NCBI GenBank assembly: GCA_041300865.1 | Contig: JBFYTF010000172.1 | Location: forward strand, 1-64,000 | Direction of reading: 5' to 3' | Source: JAAYZQ01 sp041300865 | GTDB taxonomy: Bacteria; Chloroflexota; Anaerolineae; JAAYZQ01 | Length of the DNA: 64,000 nucleotides | Shown: in pieces, positions 32,019 to 38,804 of the stretch | Position numbering within the stretch: position 1 is the stretch's first letter | Layout: each line of letters begins with the position of its first letter | The notes under the pieces: generated by a model | Told to the model about the DNA's origin: nothing | The model's input: the letters and a program-made list of their open reading frames with translations, nothing else | Database searches by the model: none | Made by a program: the position numbers and the translations under genes

Positions 32019-32753
32019 TCAGGGGCGCAGGAACCGGCGCTCGATCTGCATGATCTTGTCCACGCGCCGGGCGTGGCGGCCGCCGCCAAATTCGGTCTCG
32101 AGCCAGACCTTGACCACCTGCCGGGCGAGGCCCGGGCCCAGCAGCATGCCGCCCAACGTCAGGACGTTTGCGTCGTTGTGCTCCCTGGAGTTCACCGCTG
32201 AGGCGTGGTCGTAGCACATGGCGGCGCGAATCCCCGGGACCTTGTTAGCGGCCATGCAGGAACCGATGCCCGCACCGTCGACGACGATGCCGCGCCAGGC
32301 GCGCCCCTCCGCTACCAGCCGCGCCACGGCGTAGGCCAAGTCAGGATAGTCGACGGCCGCGGTGCTGTTGGTCCCACAGTCCACAACCTCATAGCCCAGC
32401 TCCGCCAGGTAGCCCTTCAAATCCTCTTTCATGGCATAGCCGCCATGGTCGCAGCCCAGGGCCACGACGTGGGCCGCCGGCGTCCTTCGCTGGGCGGGTA
32501 CGGGCTCCACTTGCGAGACCCCTTCCTCCACGAGGTTGATCCCGCGGTCGCGGGCCATGTCGCGCGCCAGCGGCGTCACCAGGGTGCCGGCGGGGACCGT
32601 CAGGCTTTCGCCGCGAACCAGCGCCTGCAGATCGGCTTCGGTGATGGTTTGTCGTCGTCCTGCTGCTCCGGCGTCGGGGTTCTGGTCAAGGCCCAGGGTG
32701 CGCAGGAGGACGCGGCGCACGATGGATCTCACCTGCTCTTCAGCATCGCTCAT
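32019..32753 (-). CDS. rpiB: RpiB/LacAB-family sugar-phosphate isomerase with microcompartment N-terminal extension
   Basis: Residues 95-244 are an RpiB domain (ALGCDHGGYAMKEDLKGYL; SREHNDANVLTLGG), which interconverts ribose- and ribulose-5-phosphate. The first 95 residues are extra: an amphipathic helix (EEQVRSIVRRVLLRTLG) and a segment with LTVPAGTLVTPLARDMA, like motifs seen in other microcompartment enzymes. At the position of the E. coli catalytic Cys66 the residue is Asp159 (VVDGAGIGSCMAANK), so its chemistry may differ. It is the first compartment gene after lepB, 18 bases apart. Confidence 0.88.
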   Translation of the reverse strand: MSDAEEQVRSIVRRVLLRTLGLDQNPDAGAAGRRQTITEADLQALVRGESLTVPAGTLVTPLARDMARDRGINLVEEGVSQVEPVPAQRRTPAAHVVALGCDHGGYAMKEDLKGYLAELGYEVVDCGTNSTAAVDYPDLAYAVARLVAEGRAWRGIVVDGAGIGSCMAANKVPGIRAAMCYDHASAVNSREHNDANVLTLGGMLLGPGLARQVVKVWLETEFGGGRHARRVDKIMQIERRFLRP

Positions 32754-32771
32754 GCTACTCTGCGCCGCCTC

Positions 32772-33332
32772 TCACCGGTCGTTCGCGTACACTTGGTGGG
32801 GCAGCAGTCCCCACAGCTCGGGGGGCCAGTAGCACAGCAGGGCCTTGCCCACGATCTTGTCCTGCTCGAGGAGGCCCCAGGTGTGCGAGTCGCTGGAGTT
32901 GTTGCGGTTGTCGCCCAGGACATAGTACTGGCCGTCGGGAATGGGCGTCAGGGCCTGGTTGTAGCGGCCCAGGTCGGCGATGTAGGGCTCGTCGATGCGC
33001 TCCTCGTTGACGAGCACCTGGCCATTTTGGACCTCCACGCTTTCGCCGGGCAGGCCGATGATGCGCTTGATCAGCTTCCGTTCGGGGCTGTAGGGGTCGC
33101 GAAAGACAATGATGTCACCGCGCCGGGGCCCGTGCAGCCGGTAGTCGAGCTTGCTGACCACCAGGAACTGGTTGTTCTGGAGGGTGGGGACCATGCTTTG
33201 ACCGACCACGCGATAGTTTTCGAACAGGAAGGTGCGGACCAGGAAATAGATCAGCAGGGTAAAGACGATGGTCTCTACGATCTCCCAAAAGGCGGATCGT
33301 TCCCGCGGCCTGTTTTCTTGGTCGGCTGTCAT
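32772..33332 (-). CDS. lepB: Signal peptidase I
   Basis: The 186-residue protein has one N-terminal membrane helix (about residues 15-37), the catalytic Ser46 in VVGQSMVPTL and Lys89 in KLIKRIIGLPGE, then YYVLGDNRNNSSDS. It removes signal peptides on the outer face of the membrane. The ATG at 33330-33332 follows GAAGGATCAGAG. It is the promoter-proximal gene of the strand that carries the whole microcompartment operon, 18 bases before rpiB. Confidence 0.95.
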   Translation of the reverse strand: MTADQENRPRERSAFWEIVETIVFTLLIYFLVRTFLFENYRVVGQSMVPTLQNNQFLVVSKLDYRLHGPRRGDIIVFRDPYSPERKLIKRIIGLPGESVEVQNGQVLVNEERIDEPYIADLGRYNQALTPIPDGQYYVLGDNRNNSSDSHTWGLLEQDKIVGKALLCYWPPELWGLLPHQVYANDR

Positions 33333-33410
33333 CTCTGATCCTTCGTTTCCCGGGTCACCCCTCGCCGCAGCTAGCCGCTCCCAGGGCAGGCTCTGGCGTG
33401 GCATGCCCGC

Positions 33411-33439
33411 ATTATAGCGCAACTCGCAGCGCATGGCAA
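33411..33439 (-). promoter_or_regulatory. Promoter of lepB and probably the microcompartment operon
   Basis: Minus-strand TTGCCA (33434-33439) and TATAAT (33411-33416), spacer 17. No other promoter of comparable quality was noticed between lepB and the aldehyde dehydrogenase gene, whose intergenic gaps are all 30 bases or less. Confidence 0.75.
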
Positions 33440-33507
33440 GCCCACTCCCGCGAGCGGAAGAGGGCGCGCTGAGGGTACGACAACCCTACGCCTAGCCGGC
33501 AACGCGC

Positions 33508-33536
33508 TTGACAAACCGGCTTCCATGGTGTATATT
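33508..33536 (+). promoter_or_regulatory. Promoter of the lipoprotein-DUF881 operon
   Basis: TTGACA (33508-33513) and TATATT (33531-33536), spacer 17, divergent from the lepB promoter. Confidence 0.8.
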
Positions 33537-33593
33537 GAAAACAAGGATCGAAGGTTCTGTCCACCAGTACCGAAGGAACAAGGAGGCGGAAGG

Positions 33594-34115
33594 ATGAAGC
33601 CCAATTACACACGCTTCATGCGCCCGGCGCTTGCCGGCGTACTTCTGTTGATCCTGGTTCTGCTCGCCGGCTGCGCAGAAGTACAGGAGGTGGAACCGGC
33701 TGCGTCCGGGACACCAGACCTGTTTGTCAGTCCCCTCTCCGGGGAGGAGGGAGACCATAACCTGGCGGTCATGGCCGCCGTGCTGGACCCACCGCTCCAG
33801 TACCAGCAGCTCATCCTGCGGCGCCAGTCGGTCACCTTGCTGGTGGCCATCGAGAACCGGGGTGCAAGCACCGAACGCAACGTGACCGTGCGCGCCAGCC
33901 TGACCAGCCCCCGGGATGCCAAGCTGAAGCTGGCGCAGGAGGCCAAGGTCACCAGCATCGCGCCCGGCGAAATCCAGATCGTCAGATTTGCCCGCCTGCA
34001 AGAGATCCCATACTACACTGCTTACCGGCTGGAAGTGAAGGTCGACCCCGTTGCCGGTGAGGTGGACGTGAGCGACAACAGCAAGGCCTATGACGTGCGC
34101 ATCTCCCGGGAGTAG
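33594..34115 (+). CDS. Lipoprotein with CARDB-like Ig domain
   Basis: From the ATG at 33594 (AAGGAGGCGGAAGG upstream) the 173-residue protein has a signal peptide ending in the lipobox LLAGC, then a single beta-sandwich: VTLLVAIENRGASTERNVTV, a long strand region and VDPVAGEVDVSDNSKAYDV, as in CARDB domains. It is probably a surface-exposed adhesion or scaffold module. It is followed within 12 bases by two DUF881 genes. Its exact function is not recognised. Confidence 0.8.
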   Translation: MKPNYTRFMRPALAGVLLLILVLLAGCAEVQEVEPAASGTPDLFVSPLSGEEGDHNLAVMAAVLDPPLQYQQLILRRQSVTLLVAIENRGASTERNVTVRASLTSPRDAKLKLAQEAKVTSIAPGEIQIVRFARLQEIPYYTAYRLEVKVDPVAGEVDVSDNSKAYDVRISRE

Positions 34116-34127
34116 CCTGCTCTTCGC

Positions 34128-34868
34128 ATGACCCGCTTTGGCCGCAAATTTGGCAATAACCTGGCACTGCTGGCCGCCGGCCTTACCTTAGGTCTCCTCC
34201 TGGCCGTGGGCTGGCGATCCCAGCCGCCCGCTGCCCTGCCCAGCGTGGCGGCCAACGGCAGCGAGGAGCGGATCTACCTTAGTATTGAGCGGCTGGAAGC
34301 AGAGCAGCAGCTTCTGCGCGAGACCCTGGGCTCGCTGCGCCGCGAGCTGAGCGATCGCCAGAGCGCGGCAGAGGCCGAGACGGGTCGCCTCGAAACCCTT
34401 CGCGCCGACCTGGATCGCCAGCAGCTCCTGGCCGGCCTCAAGGAGGTGCGGGGACCCGGCGTGCGCCTCGTCCTCGATGACAGCCGTGCCCGTCCGCTCC
34501 CGGGCGCCGGCGCCAGCCTCTACCTGATCCACGAACAGGACCTGCGAGACATTGTAAACCTCTTGTGGATGGCGGGCTCGGAGGCCATCGCCATCAACGA
34601 TGAACGCCTGGTGGCCAGCTCGTCGGTTTACTGCGTGGGCAGCACGGTGATGGTCAACAGCACGCGTCTGTCACCCCCCTACACCATTCAGGCCGTCGGC
34701 AACCCCCGCGTGCAGCAGGACTATCTGCGCAATCCCTCCTACCTCCAGGCGCTAAAGGACAAAGTCCACTCCTACGGCCTTCGCTTTGACGTCGAGGCCG
34801 TGGGCAGCTTGGTGCTACCCGCCTACACGGGTGCATTCTTGAACCAGTACGCGCGGCCGGGGGATTGA
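34128..34868 (+). CDS. DUF881 family membrane-anchored protein (first copy)
   Basis: The 246-residue protein has an N-terminal membrane helix (about residues 10-27), a coiled coil (about 45-105) and a C-terminal DUF881 domain with EVRGPGVRLVLDDS, HEQDLRDIVNLLWMAGSEAI and AINDERLV...PPYTIQAVGNP. DUF881 proteins (YlxW/YlxX) lie near cell-division genes in Gram-positives; the function is not established. The next gene is a paralogue. Confidence 0.88.
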   Translation: MTRFGRKFGNNLALLAAGLTLGLLLAVGWRSQPPAALPSVAANGSEERIYLSIERLEAEQQLLRETLGSLRRELSDRQSAAEAETGRLETLRADLDRQQLLAGLKEVRGPGVRLVLDDSRARPLPGAGASLYLIHEQDLRDIVNLLWMAGSEAIAINDERLVASSSVYCVGSTVMVNSTRLSPPYTIQAVGNPRVQQDYLRNPSYLQALKDKVHSYGLRFDVEAVGSLVLPAYTGAFLNQYARPGD

Positions 34869-34875
34869 GGACGTC

Positions 34876-35550
34876 ATGGATCCACAGCGGCCGTGGACTC
34901 CCCGCTTCTCCTTGATCGCAATGTCGTTGCTCCTGGGCTTTCTCCTCGTCGCCCAACTGCGCACACACGGTGACATCAGCCGCACGGCGCGGGCCGACGA
35001 CTGGGACTATGTGGTGGCCGAGTTGGTGGTCAGCAATGCCAGGCTGCGAAGCGAGATCGAGGCGCTGGAGGCAGAAGTTGCCGCCCTGCGGGGGTCGGAA
35101 GGCGCAGCGGCGATCTTGCTTTCGCTCGTGGACGAAGCCAACCAACTGCGCATGGCCAACGGCCTGGTAGAGGTATCTGGCCCCGGCGTGCAGGTGTCAG
35201 TGGCCGGCCCGGTGAGCGTGCTGGATCTGCAGGACCTGGTGAACGAACTGCGCAATGCCGGGGCTGAAGCCCTGGCCCTCAACGACCGGCGGCTCATCGC
35301 CTGGTCGGCCATCGGCAGCGACGGCGAGCAGGTCCTGGTCGACGGCCAGCCGGTGCCCACCCCCTACCAGTTGTCGGCGATCGGCAACCCCGCAGCCCTG
35401 CGGGCCTCCCTGCTGCGGCCGGGAGGCCTGGTGCCCCTCCTCCAGGAAGCCAACCCAGCCATCGTCGTCACGGTCAAGGAGAGGGGCAGCCTGACCCTGC
35501 CGGTTTACCGGCAGACCTTCGAGTTTGTCTACGCCGAGCCCATCGACTGA
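34876..35550 (+). CDS. DUF881 family membrane-anchored protein (second copy)
   Basis: This 224-residue paralogue has a membrane helix at about residues 11-28, a short coiled coil (45-75) and the same core: EVSGPGVQVSVAGP, LQDLVNELRNAGAEALALNDRR and PTPYQLSAIGNP. GAGGACGTC precedes the ATG, seven bases after the first copy stops. Its last 22 bases overlap the end of the converging aminoacyl transferase gene. Confidence 0.88.
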   Translation: MDPQRPWTPRFSLIAMSLLLGFLLVAQLRTHGDISRTARADDWDYVVAELVVSNARLRSEIEALEAEVAALRGSEGAAAILLSLVDEANQLRMANGLVEVSGPGVQVSVAGPVSVLDLQDLVNELRNAGAEALALNDRRLIAWSAIGSDGEQVLVDGQPVPTPYQLSAIGNPAALRASLLRPGGLVPLLQEANPAIVVTVKERGSLTLPVYRQTFEFVYAEPID

Positions 35551-36734
35551 GACGGGCTGATAAGCGACAGCATCCTCCCCACCTTCTCGAACTTTTCCAG
35601 GACAAACTGCATCTGCGCGTTGGTGTGCGTGGCCATGTAGCTGGTGCGCAGCAGGGAAAGGTTGGGTGGCACCGCCGGCGGAATGACCGGGTTGGTATAG
35701 ACCCCTTCCTCGAAGAGCAGCTTCCAGGTGAGAAACGTCGCGTCCATGTCGCCGATGATGATTGGAATGATGGGCGTCTGGCTGGGGCCGATGGAGAAGC
35801 CAAGCCTCTGGTACTCCTGGCGCATATACGCCCCGATCTCGTTCACGCGGACGATGAGCTCCGGCTCTTCGATCATGACGTCCAGGGCGGCCGACACGGC
35901 GGCCACATTCCCGGGCGGCATCGAGGCGCTAAAGATAAGCGAGCGGGCGTGGTGCTGGATATAGTGCATGACCGGATCGGACCCGGCGATGAACCCGCCC
36001 AGCGAGGCAAAGGACTTGCTGAAGGTGCCCATGATGAGGTCAACGTCCTCGTTGACGCCCAGGTGAACGCCCGTTCCCCGGCCGCCGCCCAGAATGCCGA
36101 TGGAGTGGGCGTCGTCCACCATGAGGCGGGCGCCGTACCTCTTGCAGCGGGCGATGATGTCGGGCAAGGGGGCGATGTCACCCCCCATGCTGAACACGCC
36201 GTCGACCACCACCAGCTTGCCGGCGCTTTCCGGAATCTGGCACAGGACGCGGTCCAGGTCGTTCATGTCGTTGTGCCGGAAGCGCTTCATCGTGCCGAAC
36301 GATAGGCGGCAGCCATCGACGATGCTGGCGTGGTCGTCCTTGTCGGTGACGACATAGTCGCCGCGGCCGACCAGGGACGAGATGGCGCCCAAGTTGCTCT
36401 GGTAGCCGGTGCTAAAGACCAGCGCCGCCTCCTTGTGCACATAGTCGGCCAGGCGCCGCTCCAGGTCCAGATGCCAGGCCAGCGTGCCGTTCAGGAATCG
36501 CGACCCCGTGCAGCTCGTGCCAAAGTGGCGCGTGGCTTCGATGGCCGCTTCGCGGACCTTCGGATGCGTGGTCAGTCCCAGGTAGTTGTTCGAGCCGATC
36601 ATGACCAGCTTCTTGTCGCCGATGGTCACTTCCGTGCCCTCGGTGTCGTCCAGGGGCATAAAGTAGGGATAGAAGCCACTGGCCATGAGCTCCCGAGCAT
36701 CGGTATAGTTCCAGCATTTCTCAAAGAGGTCCAT
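35529..36734 (-). CDS. Alpha-oxoamine synthase, serine palmitoyltransferase-like
   Basis: This PLP enzyme condenses an amino acid with an acyl-CoA with loss of CO2. The PLP Lys is K240 in MGTFSKSFASLGGF, and DDAHSIGILG holds the cofactor Asp and His. The N-terminus (ARELMASGFYPYFMPLDDTE, GSNNYLGLTTHPKV, CTGSRFLNGTLAWHLDLE) resembles bacterial serine palmitoyltransferases more than BioF or Kbl, so sphingoid base synthesis is possible; AKB ligase or BioF activity cannot be excluded. The ATG at 36732-36734 follows AAAGGA. No other biotin or sphingolipid gene is adjacent. Confidence 0.85.
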   Translation of the reverse strand: MDLFEKCWNYTDARELMASGFYPYFMPLDDTEGTEVTIGDKKLVMIGSNNYLGLTTHPKVREAAIEATRHFGTSCTGSRFLNGTLAWHLDLERRLADYVHKEAALVFSTGYQSNLGAISSLVGRGDYVVTDKDDHASIVDGCRLSFGTMKRFRHNDMNDLDRVLCQIPESAGKLVVVDGVFSMGGDIAPLPDIIARCKRYGARLMVDDAHSIGILGGGRGTGVHLGVNEDVDLIMGTFSKSFASLGGFIAGSDPVMHYIQHHARSLIFSASMPPGNVAAVSAALDVMIEEPELIVRVNEIGAYMRQEYQRLGFSIGPSQTPIIPIIIGDMDATFLTWKLLFEEGVYTNPVIPPAVPPNLSLLRTSYMATHTNAQMQFVLEKFEKVGRMLSLISPSQSMGSA

Positions 36735-36811
36735 GATCATCCTTTCCGGCTTTCGGCCAGGACCCGGGACCTGGTGGTTGGGAGAACGGGACCAGGCCCT
36801 CGAGCGGGCAC

Positions 36812-37020
36812 AGATTCTTTGTCGCTGCGCTCATCAGAATGAAAGAGCGCGGAGGAGATTCTTCGTCGCTGCGCCCATCAGAATGACTGGGAGGCGGCGT
36901 GTGCGTCCAGGCGCTCGTCAGAATGACAGAACGAGGGAGCGATCCTTCGTCGCTCCGCTCCTCAGAATGACAAAGAGGGGGGAGGTTCGTTGTCGCTGCG
37001 CTACAAACGGCAGAGTGAGG
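36812..37020. repeat. Five degenerate tandem repeats of about 42-45 bp
   Basis: Units share TTCTTCGTCGCTGCGCTC followed by ATCAGAATGACA and a purine-rich GAGCGAGGGAG spacer. They begin near 36812, 36857, 36899 (first half diverged), 36941 and 36984 (last unit truncated). In the opposite orientation the core reads TGTCATTCTGAGGAGC. The 293-base gap between the alpha-oxoamine synthase gene and the FmdB gene is almost filled by them. They contain no long open frame. Confidence 0.85.
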
Positions 37021-37027
37021 ACAATGC

Positions 37028-37267
37028 TCAGTGGCTGCAGGTGCCACAATGCCCGCCCGCGCACGACCCGCATCCTCCGCCGGTCCCGTGCACATGGTGG
37101 CTCTCGCCATTGCCGCCGCGACTGACGGCCGAGAAGAGAGAGATGGCCCTCTTGGTGTTGCTGCTGCCGCAATCAGCACAGGGAGCCGGCGAGTCGGCCT
37201 TGCTCATAGGGCGCAGCTGGCTGAACTTCTTCTGGCAGCTGCCACAAACGTATTCATAGATCGGCAT
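37028..37267 (-). CDS. FmdB-type zinc-ribbon protein with Cys/His-rich tail
   Basis: The 79-residue protein starts MPIYEYVCGSCQKKF with Cys8/Cys11 and Cys30/Cys33, as in the FmdB family. Its C-terminus is rich in Gly, His and Cys (GGGCGSCAGGHCGTC), which could bind additional metal. The ATG at 37265-37267 follows AAGGA; the longer frame crosses its promoter. It is divergent from the PAS-protein gene and shares a promoter core with it. Confidence 0.82.
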   Translation of the reverse strand: MPIYEYVCGSCQKKFSQLRPMSKADSPAPCADCGSSNTKRAISLFSAVSRGGNGESHHVHGTGGGCGSCAGGHCGTCSH

Positions 37268-37301
37268 CGGACTGTCCTTCTCGTCTAGGTGAGCCTTGAG
37301 T

Positions 37302-37349
37302 TTGGCTTTGAAACTGGCATATTGTACAATGGTTTCCAAATTCGGTCAA
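37302..37349. promoter_or_regulatory. Divergent promoters sharing one symmetric -10 box
   Basis: ATTGTACAAT (37321-37330) is a perfect palindrome that contains TACAAT on both strands. The minus-strand -35 is TTGACC (37344-37349) and the plus-strand -35 is TTGGCT (37302-37307), each with a 17-base spacer. It would drive the FmdB gene leftward and the PAS gene rightward. Confidence 0.7.
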
Positions 37350-37367
37350 GCGAGAAGGGAGCTTGCT

Positions 37368-37700
37368 ATGGTCGACGCCGGCTTTCTGGCTGCCGTCCTG
37401 GACAGCCTCAAGGATCCCGTCCTCGTTGCGGATCCGCAGCACGTCACGCTCTACATGAATCGGGCGGCCATCGCCTATTACGAGGAAGGCGAAAGCCTCA
37501 TCGGCCGCTCACTCCTCGACTGCCACAACGCGGCGTCGCAGCGGATGATGGTCGACATCCTGGCCGCCATGCAGTCCGAAGGCGTGGAGGAACAGCTCAT
37601 CACCGACAATGAGAAGCATCGCATCTACATGCGGGCCGTGCGCGACACTGCGGGCCTGGTGCTGGGCTACTACGAGCGATACGAGCCGCCCGCCCACTAG
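37368..37700 (+). CDS. Stand-alone PAS domain protein
   Basis: The 110-residue protein is a single PAS fold: FLAAVLDSLKDPVLVADPQH, YMNRAAIAYYEEGESLIGRS, LLDCHN and the closing strands IYMRAVRDTAGLVLGYYERY. It resembles the PAS part of DUF438 proteins. There is no output domain, so it would sense a ligand or redox state and act through a partner. GGGAGCTTGCT precedes the ATG. Confidence 0.82.
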   Translation: MVDAGFLAAVLDSLKDPVLVADPQHVTLYMNRAAIAYYEEGESLIGRSLLDCHNAASQRMMVDILAAMQSEGVEEQLITDNEKHRIYMRAVRDTAGLVLGYYERYEPPAH

Positions 37701-37761
37701 AAATACTCCCCGGCGGGCGCCCGGCCGCGGCAGCGAGCCGCCTGGGTCCCAACGGAAATGG

Positions 37762-38589
37762 CTAGGAGGTCGGGGTCACTGTCGGCGTCGGCGTCGGTAC
37801 GGGGATGATGATCGTCTGGCCCACGCTGAGCGCGGTGCTCGTCAGGTTATTGGCCTGCATAATCGCGTTGACCGTCGTGCCATAAGTCTCGGCGATGGTA
37901 TACAGGTTGTCGCCCGACTTGACGGTGTAGATGATCGGGGTGGGCGACGGCGCGGCAGACGGCGAGGGTGCTGTGGTGGGTGTCTCGGTAGGCGTTGGCG
38001 TGGCTGTGGCGCTGGGAGTGGCTGTCGGTTGCGGCGTGCGCGAGGGGGTGGACGTCGGTCTGGGAGTACGGGAAGGAGTGGACGTCGGTGTTAGCGATGG
38101 GACGGGCGATTCGGTGGCGGTGGGCGCCGGCGTGCGGGTGGCCGTCACGGTGGGCTTCGGCGTCGCGCTGGCCGGCGGCAAGGTCGACGTTGCTGCTGGC
38201 GGAAGGGTGCTGGACGGCTGCTGGGTGGGCAGACCTTGGGTCGCCGGCGCAGTCGTGGCGGCAGCCACGACCTGGATAGTGGATGCCGAAGGCATGCTTG
38301 TCGCCCCGGGGCCGGCCACGAGGCTCGGCAGGGCGATCCAGCCCAGGATGCCCAGAACGGCGAGCAGAGCCGGAATGGCAGCGAGAAGCGCCCAGCGGGG
38401 CAGGCGGCGTAGGGGCTCACCACAGGCAGCGCAGGTGCTGCGCAGCGCGCTGTTTACCGTACCGCACTGCCGGCAGCGAACCCGGCCGGATCGGCCGCGG
38501 GCCTTGCCACAATTAGGGCAGATGCGCTGCCGTTCTTGCATTGCCGTGCCGCAGGCGGGACACGTCCTTTCTTGTTCGTTTGCGTCCAC
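37762..38589 (-). CDS. Double zinc-ribbon, single-pass membrane protein with LysM domain
   Basis: Translation is set at a GTG (38587-38589) with GAGGAGGGG upstream. Residues 10-56 hold four CxxC pairs (Cys10/13, 24/27, 39/42, 53/56), two zinc ribbons on the cytoplasmic side. A membrane helix lies at about 65-87, then about 130 residues of Thr/Pro/Ser-rich linker, and a C-terminal LysM (YTVKSGDNLYTIAETYGTTV, IMQANNL, VGQTIIIP). It could connect a cytoplasmic sensor to the cell wall or a glycan. An ATG at 38667 is possible but has no Shine-Dalgarno site. Confidence 0.85.
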   Translation of the reverse strand: MDANEQERTCPACGTAMQERQRICPNCGKARGRSGRVRCRQCGTVNSALRSTCAACGEPLRRLPRWALLAAIPALLAVLGILGWIALPSLVAGPGATSMPSASTIQVVAAATTAPATQGLPTQQPSSTLPPAATSTLPPASATPKPTVTATRTPAPTATESPVPSLTPTSTPSRTPRPTSTPSRTPQPTATPSATATPTPTETPTTAPSPSAAPSPTPIIYTVKSGDNLYTIAETYGTTVNAIMQANNLTSTALSVGQTIIIPVPTPTPTVTPTS

Positions 38590-38721
38590 GCTTGTCCCCT
38601 CCTCAGGATCCCGGCTCTGCCTGCGCCGAATTCGCTGCCCGTTGTCTCGCTCGAACGACGGCTTCATGCGCCCGTGATAGAAGAGCAGGTGAGCTGGCGG
38701 AGACCCGGTAAGCCGGCTGCT

Positions 38722-38750
38722 ATCTTACCACAAAGCGCGCCTTTCGCCAA
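38722..38750 (-). promoter_or_regulatory. Promoter of the zinc-ribbon/LysM gene
   Basis: Minus-strand TTGGCG (38745-38750) and TAAGAT (38722-38727), spacer 17. The leader to the chosen GTG would be about 125 bases. Confidence 0.6.
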
Positions 38751-38804
38751 GTTCGGCGCCGGGGCGATCGATGAGTCCGAGATACCAAAACAAGGAGGCT
38801 CGAG

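Noticed and set aside
29327..33338. Long plus-strand frames opposite the microcompartment genes (for example 29327-30445 and 32205-33338)
   Set aside because: They are antisense to well-conserved BMC, MBL, rpiB and lepB genes and lack family motifs.
36812..37020. CRISPR array
   Set aside because: Repeat units are degenerate and contiguous, without unique spacers of constant length, and no cas gene is near.
37960..38180. Tandem DNA repeat in the Thr/Pro-rich region of the LysM protein
   Set aside because: The pattern is low-complexity linker coding sequence in frame with the gene, not a separate repeat element.
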